Assembly (NCBI GenBank): GCA_024643705.1
Contig: JAHEML010000350.1
Coordinates: 1 to 5,111, forward strand
Length of the DNA: 5,111 nt
From: Caldilineaceae bacterium
GTDB taxonomy: Bacteria; Chloroflexota; Anaerolineae; Caldilineales; Caldilineaceae
Reading direction: 5' to 3'
The notes beneath the pieces were generated by a model. That model did not search any database, was not told the origin of the DNA, and was given only the letters and a program-made list of their open reading frames with translations. The translations under genes and the position numbers were made by a program. Of this stretch, positions 1 to 4,896 are shown in pieces. Numbering within the stretch: the stretch's first letter is position 1; each line of letters begins with the position of its first letter.

Positions 1-730
1 ACATGCGCATGGTGATGGCTTCGATCAGGGTCGGGCCACCACCGGCCCGCGCCCGTTCAATTGCTTCCTTCACCACTTCGTAGACAGCCTCCACATTGTT
101 GCCATCCACACTCACGCCCGGAATGCCATAGCCGACTGCCCGCTTGGTAAAATCTATCTCCCTGGTCTGGTTGGAGACATGGGTGGAATAGGCATATTGG
201 TTGTTTTCCAGGATCATCACATAGGGAGCGTTGTACAGGGCCGCCATGTTCATGGTTTCGTGGAAAAGGCCCGCGCTGGCCGAGCCGTCGCCGCAAAAGG
301 TGAGGGCCACACGCGCTTCGCCCCGGTAGCGAAAGCTCATGGCTGCACCCAAGGCCACCGGCAGCGAGAGGGGCAAGTGGCTGATGAAGCCAATCGTTCC
401 CAGGCTCATGTCTCCCGCGCCGTGGAGGTTGGCGTCTCGGCCCCGGGTGAAGCCCGTCTCCCGGCCAAGCAGATTGGCAAAAACCCGGCGTGGGGTCAGC
501 CCCCGCATCATATAGGTTCCCAGGTCTCGGTGCATGGGCGCGACAATATCATCGGGTTCCAGCGCATAGCCCACCGCAACCGAAATGGCTTCGTGTCCGC
601 GTTGGCTAAAGGCTCCGCCCAGGCCCCGCCCTTGACGATAGAGAGCCACCATGCGTTCGTCGAAGGTGCGGGTCAAGGTCATCCAATAGTAGATTTCCAG
701 TTTTTGTTCTGCACTTAGGGTCATAGTCAT
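1..730 (-). CDS. Thiamine-diphosphate dehydrogenase E1 component, alpha subunit (pdhA/acoA/bkdA-like), 3' part cut by window edge
   Basis: I translated this from the minus strand; it gives 243 residues and stays open to the window edge, so the C-terminal quarter or so is missing (family members are usually about 320-370 aa). With an E1 beta subunit and an E2 acyltransferase, such proteins decarboxylate pyruvate, a branched-chain 2-oxo acid or acetoin in the cytoplasm. Visible family marks are the N-terminal helix with RTFDERM (21-27), GAFSQRGHEA (39-48), MHRDLG (66-71), HGAGDMS (103-109), and the ThDP/Mg2+ motif starting GDG (147-149), with E158, N161 and P169, and ending ENNQYAYST (175-183). 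The substrate cannot be told from this half. The start is the ATG at 730, with a second in-frame ATG at 724. Neither has a Shine-Dalgarno sequence, since the upstream stretch is CACGGCAACCCC. It lies 39 nt after the cmk stop on the same strand, so co-transcription is likely. A beta subunit would be expected just beyond position 1. Confidence 0.93.
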   Translation of the reverse strand, partial: MTMTLSAEQKLEIYYWMTLTRTFDERMVALYRQGRGLGGAFSQRGHEAISVAVGYALEPDDIVAPMHRDLGTYMMRGLTPRRVFANLLGRETGFTRGRDANLHGAGDMSLGTIGFISHLPLSLPVALGAAMSFRYRGEARVALTFCGDGSASAGLFHETMNMAALYNAPYVMILENNQYAYSTHVSNQTREIDFTKRAVGYGIPGVSVDGNNVEAVYEVVKEAIERARAGGGPTLIEAITMRM

Positions 731-769
731 GGGGTTGCCGTGTGATGGATTTGTGGCGTTGAATGTGGT

Positions 770-1543
770 TTATGTCTGTCCAGTCATCATCTCTGTTTTG
801 TCTGCTGCCGCCAGGGCGACAATCCGTGCGACGATCGCCTCCACACCCAGCCCAGCGGTGTTGATCACGTGGGCGTCGTCGGCAGGGCGCAGGGGCGCAA
901 TGGCTCGTTGGCTGTCAATTCGATCCCGCTCCAACATATCCGCCAGCACTTGTTGAAAGGTGGCGGACTTACCTCTCTTTTGCATCTCCAAATAGCGACG
1001 CTGGGCACGTTCGCTTGCTGGGGCGTCCAAATAGATTTTCAAGGGCGCATCGGGCAGAACAATCGTGCCGATATCCCGCCCAACCATAACGATGCCGTCC
1101 AGACCCTCGTGGCCTTGGGCATACTGCTGGCCTATCTGCCGCTGGTGTCGCGAGAGAGCCGAGCGCACCTGCCCAATTGCCGCCACGGTTGAGACATTCT
1201 GGTCGACTTCTGGCGCGCGGATCGCCCAGGTCACATCCCGGCCATCCACCAAAACCGTGAGATGGCGGCCATCGGCAGCGTCGCCTGCTGGCAGGATCGA
1301 AATGACGATGGTCTCTGCCAGCCGACCGACGGCTTCCGAATCGAGCAGGTTCGCACCTTGGTCGAGCGCAGCCCAAGTGACCACCCGATACATGGCACCG
1401 GTGTCGAAAAAGAGATAGTTGAGATGGGCGGCAACGGCAAAGCCGACCGTGCTTTTACCCGACGCTGCTGGGCCATCAATCGCGATGGTACCTGGTCCAC
1501 CGGAATTGGTCGCTGCCCGCTTCGCATCTATGGCACTATTCAC
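770..1543 (-). CDS. cmk: Cytidylate kinase (CMP/dCMP kinase)
   Basis: Phosphorylates CMP and dCMP with ATP to the diphosphates in the cytoplasm, feeding pyrimidine nucleotide synthesis and salvage. From the GTG at 1543 the protein has 257 aa, a little longer than the usual 220-230 because of short extra N- and C-terminal tails. Motifs in order are the P-loop AIDGPAASGKST (21-32), DTGAMYR (47-53) in the CMP-binding region, VDGRDVTWAIRAPEV (99-113), VGRDIGTIVLPDAPLKIYLD (154-173), RAQRR (179-183), and the lid and end ERDRIDSQRAIAPL (205-218) and DDAHVINTA (222-230). All are typical of Cmk. I chose GTG because AGGAG sits 5 nt before it and a TATAAT box lies upstream. The longer reading frame from ATG 1621 starts upstream of that box and could not be translated from this promoter. 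It leads a probable two-gene or longer operon with the E1 alpha gene. Confidence 0.96.
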   Translation of the reverse strand: MNSAIDAKRAATNSGGPGTIAIDGPAASGKSTVGFAVAAHLNYLFFDTGAMYRVVTWAALDQGANLLDSEAVGRLAETIVISILPAGDAADGRHLTVLVDGRDVTWAIRAPEVDQNVSTVAAIGQVRSALSRHQRQIGQQYAQGHEGLDGIVMVGRDIGTIVLPDAPLKIYLDAPASERAQRRYLEMQKRGKSATFQQVLADMLERDRIDSQRAIAPLRPADDAHVINTAGLGVEAIVARIVALAAADKTEMMTGQT

Positions 1544-1548
1544 ATTGG

Positions 1549-1553
1549 CTCCT
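1549..1553 (-). promoter_or_regulatory. Ribosome binding site deciding the cmk GTG start
   Basis: On the minus strand AGGAG is followed by CCAAT and then GTG at 1543-1541, a spacing of 5 nt. The nearby ATG is out of frame and stops at once, so GTG is the start that fits both the site and the protein alignment. Confidence 0.75.
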
Positions 1554-1580
1554 GGTTGGTTGGGGTGGACAGAGGCCCGA

Positions 1581-1589
1581 ATTATAACA
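1581..1589 (-). promoter_or_regulatory. Extended -10 promoter for cmk
   Basis: The minus strand reads TGTTATAAT, a perfect extended -10 (TGnTATAAT). At 17-bp spacing the -35 position reads CCTCAA, a poor match to TTGACA, so this would be an extended -10 promoter with little -35 help. Transcription would start near 1574, giving a 5' UTR of about 30 nt that contains the AGGAG site. It fires away from the mgtE promoter at 1747-1755. Confidence 0.65.
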
Positions 1590-1621
1590 CATTTCTGCCA
1601 GTTTTGAGGAGATGCGTTCAC

Positions 1622-1746
1622 TGCCTCGGAAACCCTGCCCTACCGTCAATATCTTTCATGGTCGTGCCTGCGTTTGGCTTGAAAGTAGAAACCACGGGCG
1701 TCATCCGATACCCTAACCGACTTCTCTCCGAGTTTTTTGGGTATTG
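1622..1746. other. Spacer between divergent cmk and mgtE promoters, nothing recognised
   Basis: About 125 bp between the two outward-facing promoters. I see no reading frame with a ribosome binding site and no clear operator palindrome. It should hold any upstream regulatory sites for either side, but none stands out by eye. Confidence 0.5.
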
Positions 1747-1755
1747 TGGTATAAT
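1747..1755 (+). promoter_or_regulatory. Extended -10 promoter for the mgtE leader
   Basis: TGGTATAAT is a perfect extended -10 box. The -35 position at 17-bp spacing (TCCGAG) is not recognisable, the same design as the cmk promoter. Transcription would start near 1762, about 480 nt upstream of the mgtE start codon, which leaves room for the folded leader. Confidence 0.6.
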
Positions 1756-1761
1756 TTTTCT

Positions 1762-2163
1762 TTGTCCGACAATTTGACTGATCGCCCGATGAAACACTTT
1801 TTCTGAAGGCAAAAGAGGCCCGCGAGGGTGTTTGTATTGTGAATGTGTACCAAACTTTTCCGGCGGACAGCCAGCCGGAGCCTGACAGTACAGAGCCTCC
1901 TCCTGCTCTTTTCGAGCAGGGCGTTTCCGGTGTCATCCAAGTGATGGAATTCCCGGCACGCAGTGGGAGGAATCCGTTAGGCATCAAATCAACTAAAGAT
2001 GCAGTGTCGAGCAGCGTGACAAACCATGCCTGGCAACCGGGTGGTTGTGGCTATCGGCGCGGGCAGAAGGAGGGCATCACACATCATTAGGGTGAGATAG
2101 TCCCCACCTGCCTGTGCGCGGTTGCCCAGTGTCACAATGCCGACCAGAAATGGTCGGTTTTTT
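1762..2163 (+). ncRNA. Candidate structured cis-regulatory leader RNA of mgtE, family not identified
   Basis: No convincing gene fits here, but the transcript can form a run of helices, almost end to end. These are CCGGC/GCCGG (1860-1864 with 1874-1878); a perfect 7-bp hairpin CCTGCTC/GAGCAGG (1902-1908 with 1914-1920); a three-tier hairpin at 1921-1961 (GCGT/ACGC, CCGG/CCGG, CATC/GATG); and GCATC/GATGC (1981-1985 with 1998-2002). A large nested domain follows at 2016-2135 with five stacked helices: 2016-2021/2130-2135, 2030-2033/2126-2129, 2034-2039/2119-2124, 2040-2044/2104-2108 and 2049-2055/2096-2102. An intrinsic terminator follows four bases later, then the mgtE start region. Promoter, folded RNA, terminator, gene is the classic attenuator or riboswitch order. 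The gene's role suggests Mg2+ as signal (inference). I could not align it to the M-box, yybP-ykoY, cobalamin or c-di-AMP consensus from memory. A terminated stand-alone small RNA is the alternative. Confidence 0.5.
2140..2163 (+). terminator. Intrinsic terminator inside the mgtE leader
   Basis: CCGACCA, loop GAAA (a GNRA tetraloop), TGGTCGG, then six T. The 7-bp stem is perfect and the T tract starts directly at its base. It lies about 80 nt before the mgtE ATG on the same strand, so it must be read through or prevented from forming for mgtE to be expressed from the 1747 promoter. CGACCA (2141-2146) can also pair with TGGTTG (2042-2047), a possible antiterminator. Confidence 0.85.
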
Positions 2164-2229
2164 GTTGCCTCGCCGCCGAAGCAACCAGACCCGCGCTGCT
2201 ATCTTGTTTCTATCAACCGCGCACATGGG

Positions 2230-2235
2230 AAGGAG
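2230..2235 (+). promoter_or_regulatory. Ribosome binding site of mgtE
   Basis: AAGGAG is followed by 8 nt and then ATG at 2244. It is a strong site and fixes the start. No clear promoter is visible between the terminator and this site, apart from a weak GTTGC/GCAAC hairpin (2164-2168 with 2181-2185). Confidence 0.85.
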
Positions 2236-2243
2236 TTCGTCCA

Positions 2244-3596
2244 ATGGTCGATCCTATCGAAGTACAAGACATTCTGAGCCGGGTTGGTGATCTGCTGGAC
2301 GCAGGCGAAACTGCAGAAGCCATTCGCATTCTCGAAGATCTACACCCTGCCGATAGTTCCGAGATTCTGTACGAACTCCCCGCAGAATACCAGGCCGTTA
2401 TTTTGCGCCAGATGGAAGACAACCAGGCTGCGGACATGCTGGAGGAGATGGACGAAGAGGAGATGGCCGAGGTCGTCCAGAATCTTTCGGTAGGCGAGTT
2501 GGCCGATATTCTGGACGAGATGGAACCGGATATGGCCGCCGACTTGTTGGGCGAGTTCAGCGACGAACAGACAGCCGCCCTTCTGGAAGAGATGGAAGAA
2601 TCCGACGATGTAGCCCCTCTGCTTGCCTACCCAGAGGACACCGCGGGCGGCATTATGAACACGCCCCGCCACATGTTGCGCCGCCAGATGACGGCCAGCC
2701 AAGCCATGGAATTTCTGCGCGAACACTATGCCGACGAGCACGATCTCTACTATCTCTATGTCCTGGATCGTCACCGGCGGCTGGTGGGTATTGTCAGCCT
2801 GCGTGCCCTGGTTCTGGCCCTGCCAGAGCAGACCCTGGACGATATCATGGATCGGGACGTGTTAACCGTTCGGGTGGAGGCTGACCAGGAGGAAGTGGCC
2901 CGGCTGTTGGCCCGTTACAATCTTCTCGCCCTACCCGTAGTCGACGAAGACGATCACCTGCTCGGTATTGTTTCGGTGGACGATGTTGTGGACGTGTTGG
3001 AGGAGGAAGCCACCGAGGACATCTACCGCCTGGCTCAAGTGGGTGGCGATGCGGAGATTTTTAGCCCGATTCACAAGGCTGTGGGTAGCCGCCTGCCCTG
3101 GCTGATCGTCAATATGGGCACAGCATTTCTGGCGTCCAGTGTGGTTGCCCTCTTCGAGGGGACGATTGCCCAAGCCGCGCTCTTGGCCGCCTTCATGCCG
3201 ATTGTGGCTGGGCAAGGGGGCAACGCCGGAACCCAAACCATGACAATCATGATCCGCTCTTTGGCCCTGGGCGAGATCGAATTGCGGGACACCTGGCGGG
3301 CACTACTTCACGAAATCGCGGTGGGCCTGCTCCACGGGCTGGTAATTGGGCTGCTGGTAGGGCTGATCGCCTGGCTGTGGAAGGGGAATTTGATGCTTGG
3401 GGTTGTGCTGGGGGCGGCCATGCTGGGCAATTTATTGGTGGCCGCGTTTGCTGGTGTGTTGATCCCGATGTTGCTGCGCCGGTTGAATATCGACCCGGCG
3501 CTTGCTTCAGGCGTCTTTGTTACCACCGCCACCGATGTGCTGGGGTTTAGCCTGTTTTTGGGGCTGGCGAGTTACTTTATCGCCTGGCTGGTTTAA
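2244..3596 (+). CDS. mgtE: Magnesium transporter/channel MgtE
   Basis: Inner-membrane Mg2+ (also Co2+) channel, gated in the studied Thermus protein by Mg2+ binding between its cytosolic domains. The 450-aa length is normal. The acidic helical N domain covers about 5-128, with short repeated helices such as EEMDEEEMAEVVQNL (67-81). The junction motif YPEDTAGGIMNT is at 129-140. Two CBS domains follow at about 137-195 and 198-258, with LVGIVSLRALV (180-190) and LLGIVSVDDVVDVL (239-252). The membrane domain has five helices at about 284-305, 308-333, 352-378, 382-411 and 420-449. Pore signatures are MPIVAGQGGNAGTQ (318-331) and DPALASGVFVTTATDVLGF (417-435). In the latter, D431 matches the pore aspartate (D432 in Thermus). 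All gating and pore elements look intact. The gene stands alone on its strand, behind the structured leader and terminator, so expression is probably set by attenuation. It converges with the NTPase gene downstream. Confidence 0.97.
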   Translation: MVDPIEVQDILSRVGDLLDAGETAEAIRILEDLHPADSSEILYELPAEYQAVILRQMEDNQAADMLEEMDEEEMAEVVQNLSVGELADILDEMEPDMAADLLGEFSDEQTAALLEEMEESDDVAPLLAYPEDTAGGIMNTPRHMLRRQMTASQAMEFLREHYADEHDLYYLYVLDRHRRLVGIVSLRALVLALPEQTLDDIMDRDVLTVRVEADQEEVARLLARYNLLALPVVDEDDHLLGIVSVDDVVDVLEEEATEDIYRLAQVGGDAEIFSPIHKAVGSRLPWLIVNMGTAFLASSVVALFEGTIAQAALLAAFMPIVAGQGGNAGTQTMTIMIRSLALGEIELRDTWRALLHEIAVGLLHGLVIGLLVGLIAWLWKGNLMLGVVLGAAMLGNLLVAAFAGVLIPMLLRRLNIDPALASGVFVTTATDVLGFSLFLGLASYFIAWLV

Positions 3597-3610
3597 CGCT
3601 GATAAATTAG

Positions 3611-3720
3611 ATTTTTGTAGGTGCGGTTTTTAACCGCACAATTGACAGAGATGCTCTTGATTCTCGTGAAAAGAGTGGGTCTTTTATGTTTGCGCTGCTA
3701 CAAGCAGCGCCTACGAAATT
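3611..3720. repeat. 110-bp palindromic MITE/REP-like intergenic element
   Basis: The ends are imperfect inverted repeats: ATTTTTGTAGGTGC at 3611-3624 against the complement of GCGCCTACGAAATT at 3707-3720, 11 of 14 matching. Just inside each end is a perfect 8-bp hairpin with a 3-nt loop: GTGCGGTT/AACCGCAC (3621-3628 with 3632-3639) and GCGCTGCT/AGCAGCGC (3692-3699 with 3703-3710). No coding capacity and no clear target-site duplication were seen. The form is that of short non-autonomous palindromic repeats found between convergent genes. Whether it is present in multiple copies in this genome cannot be seen from one copy. Confidence 0.55.
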
Positions 3721-3810
3721 CCAACAAACTTTGTTTTAATATCTGTTTTGGGCAGGCCCAAGAAAGTCTTCGGACGCCAATTGACGCAGGCAAACGCTGA
3801 TGAGACCAAA
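3721..3810. other. Rest of the convergent mgtE / NTPase intergenic region
   Basis: AT-richer, non-coding stretch after the palindromic element. It holds a small hairpin TTGGG-CAGG-CCCAA (3748-3761) and a 3-bp UUCG mini-hairpin near 3766. Neither has a T tract on either strand, so I do not call a terminator for either convergent gene. Confidence 0.4.
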
Positions 3811-3837
3811 AATTCGCGCAATTAGTGCAATTCGTGT
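3811..3837. repeat. Degenerate 9-nt tandem repeat, three copies
   Basis: AATTCGCGC, AATTAGTGC and AATTCGTGT lie head to tail without gaps, sharing AATT plus a G at position 6 or 8. It sits about 20 bp beyond the stop codon of the minus-strand NTPase gene. No function can be assigned. It may be the end of a larger dispersed intergenic repeat. Confidence 0.5.
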
Positions 3838-3858
3838 TCAAAAATGTTCTCGCTCTTA

Positions 3859-4704
3859 CTACCTCTTCTGATTGCCAAGAACCAGGACTTCACGAATCCG
3901 GGTAGCGGCTTCGGCTGGCGAAAAGCGAGTCGTATCGATGACGATTGTTCTATCCACCGCCAGCCGAGATAGAGTCAGGATGGCCGCGGTGGGATCGTAG
4001 TTTTGCCGTTCTGCGACCACAATCGAAATCTTGGCCCGTAGCTCCTCGATGGTTGTCCCCTCTTCGTCGACAAGAGCCGCGAGACCTGCCAACTCCTCCG
4101 GGCTAAAAATGGCGTCAGCCCCCGGCACGTTTATCCCCAGGCGATCCGTTCCTGGCCGTGCACTCTTTCCTTCCATCCTGCTGGGTGTTGAAAATCGGTC
4201 AAAGCGATCTTTACGGCCCAAGAGCCGCTCTACCCTCACCACATCGGGGGCATCTAGCACGGCAAAACGGGCAGCGGGCAGATACTCGGCGGCATAGCCT
4301 ACCTCGTCCGCCCCCCGCAGGCCATCGAAACAGAGGGGTTGGGGCCATCGGTCTGGATCAATCCAGAGTTGGGCCAGGGCTTGGGCCAGCCCGCCAGGGT
4401 TCTTTTCTCGATATCGCCGGGTATAGTCGAAGCGCTCTGCCCGGTCTGTCACGGGCCGGATTGGCTCTCCCGCCTCTCGCTGCACTTTTGTGATCAGCAG
4501 ATCGGCCAGTCCACGCCGATCCGGTAATTGGCACAAAGGGGGCTTGTCGGCTTCGAGCAGGGCCAGAGTGGTGCTTTTGCCCACCCCCGTCACCCCAACC
4601 AGGATGACCAGGGGCAGCGTGGATAGAGCGAGCCAATTGTCGCCCAGCGGTTGCCAGGCGATGCCGGGGGCGATCTCAACTGCAAAATGGTCTGTCGATT
4701 CCAT
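3859..4704 (-). CDS. P-loop NTPase of unknown function, kinase-like fold
   Basis: 281 aa from the ATG at 4704. The Walker A motif is GVTGVGKST (37-45), directly after a hydrophobic strand LPLVILV (30-36). A possible Walker B is LCFDGLRG (124-131, D127). Other features are a basic QLPDRRGLADLLI (59-71), a conserved-looking DRAERFDYTRRYREKNPGG (87-105), and RFAVLDAPDVVRVERLLGRK (146-165). The last resembles the strand-then-arginine lid of small-molecule kinases. A second strand and helix, DRTIVIDTTRFSPAEAATRI, closes the protein (251-270). No signal peptide or membrane segment is seen. I do not recognise a named family. A nucleoside- or metabolite-kinase-like activity is inference, and an ATPase with a signalling role is equally possible. 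The start was chosen for the GAGGGG site just upstream and because the longer frame to 4791 begins inside the -10 box. It is monocistronic as far as the window shows, and divergent from the secreted-protein gene. Confidence 0.85.
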   Translation of the reverse strand: MESTDHFAVEIAPGIAWQPLGDNWLALSTLPLVILVGVTGVGKSTTLALLEADKPPLCQLPDRRGLADLLITKVQREAGEPIRPVTDRAERFDYTRRYREKNPGGLAQALAQLWIDPDRWPQPLCFDGLRGADEVGYAAEYLPAARFAVLDAPDVVRVERLLGRKDRFDRFSTPSRMEGKSARPGTDRLGINVPGADAIFSPEELAGLAALVDEEGTTIEELRAKISIVVAERQNYDPTAAILTLSRLAVDRTIVIDTTRFSPAEAATRIREVLVLGNQKR

Positions 4705-4708
4705 AGAT

Positions 4709-4714
4709 CCCCTC
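4709..4714 (-). promoter_or_regulatory. Ribosome binding site of the P-loop NTPase gene
   Basis: The minus strand reads GAGGGG, then ATCT, then ATG at 4704. The spacing of 4 nt from the last G (6 nt from GAGG) is short but workable. It abuts the last copy of the 14-bp tandem repeat, so the repeat array ends directly at the ribosome binding site. Confidence 0.65.
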
Positions 4715-4756
4715 GTGGCGATACACCTGTGGCGATACACCTGTGGCGATACACCT
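4715..4756. repeat. Three perfect 14-bp tandem repeats in the NTPase 5' UTR
   Basis: GTGGCGATACACCT occurs at 4715-4728, 4729-4742 and 4743-4756 without a mismatch; on the transcribed strand each unit reads AGGTGTATCGCCAC. The array lies between the predicted transcription start (about 4783) and the ribosome binding site. It could be a direct-repeat binding site, an RNA element acting on translation, or a slippage-prone array. The unit is not a multiple of three, which argues that it is not coding. Confidence 0.9.
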
Positions 4757-4757
4757 G

Positions 4758-4778
4758 GGCAGCCAATCTCTTGCTGCC
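4758..4778. other. Inverted repeat at the start of the NTPase transcript
   Basis: GGCAGC (4758-4763) and GCTGCC (4773-4778) are perfect 6-bp arms around 9 nt. They lie just downstream of the predicted minus-strand transcription start and next to the tandem repeats. It could be an operator next to the start site or a 5' hairpin protecting the mRNA. Confidence 0.45.
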
Positions 4779-4789
4779 AAACTACTGCC

Positions 4790-4818
4790 ATTATACTGTG
4801 CGGCTATGGGGCAGACAA
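4790..4818 (-). promoter_or_regulatory. Sigma-70-type promoter of the NTPase gene
   Basis: On the minus strand the -35 is TTGTCT (4818-4813, 4 of 6 consensus bases), then 17 bp, then the perfect -10 TATAAT (4795-4790). Transcription would start near 4783, giving a 5' UTR of about 79 nt that contains the hairpin and the tandem repeats. The ATG at 4791 overlaps this -10 box and so cannot be the translation start. Confidence 0.7.
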
Positions 4819-4841
4819 AGTGGGCGGATGAGGAATGTCTG

Positions 4842-4850
4842 TGCTATGAT
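4842..4850 (+). promoter_or_regulatory. Extended -10 promoter of the secreted-protein gene
   Basis: TGCTATGAT fits TGnTATAAT with one mismatch, and no -35 is visible. Transcription would start near 4857, about 40 nt before the ATG at 4897. It is divergent from the NTPase promoter, with the two -10 boxes about 50 bp apart, so the regions may influence each other. Confidence 0.45.
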
Positions 4851-4896
4851 GGCGCTAGTTTTCTGCAACCTTTTCGCAGTAGTGGAATCAATCTCA

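Noticed and set aside
179..718. Long plus-strand open frame opposite the E1 alpha gene
   Set aside because: It is antisense to a protein with clear ThDP motifs. No ribosome binding site or family resemblance was seen; other antisense frames over cmk, mgtE and the NTPase gene were dropped for the same reason.
1778..1795. Hammerhead-like CTGATC...GATGAAAC
   Set aside because: The core needs CTGATGA followed after stem II by GAAA. Here the first block reads CTGATCG and there is no proper stem III cleavage triplet arrangement.
1839..2090. 83-codon plus-strand reading frame starting with GTG
   Set aside because: Its only upstream purine block (GAGGG) is 10 nt away, the product has no recognisable domain or natural-looking composition, and the frame runs through several strong hairpins. 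The leader-RNA reading explains the region better, though a leader peptide is not excluded.
2097..2113. B12-box-like ATAGTCCCCACCTGCCT
   Set aside because: Close to the 3' cobalamin-riboswitch box, but two bases short. The conserved upstream core (GGGAA, GGTG.AA.TCC, CCCGC.ACTG) is not found in order, and the gene is a Mg2+ transporter.
2089..2134. M-box-like pieces (TTAGGGTGAGA and GTTGCCCAGTGTC)
   Set aside because: They recall fragments of the M-box consensus, but the following conserved blocks (such as GACGCCAATGGG and GTGCTAAAGCTC) are missing and only about 30 nt remain before the terminator.
3621..3639. GTGCGGTT-TTT-AACCGCAC as the mgtE terminator
   Set aside because: The stem is strong but is followed by AATTGAC on the plus strand and CTACAAAAATC on the minus strand, so there is no T tract. 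It fits better as one arm of the palindromic element.
4705..4791. Longer start (ATG 4791) for the NTPase gene
   Set aside because: The ATG overlaps the TATAAT box and the extension is encoded by the 14-bp tandem repeats. The ATG at 4704 has GAGGGG in front.
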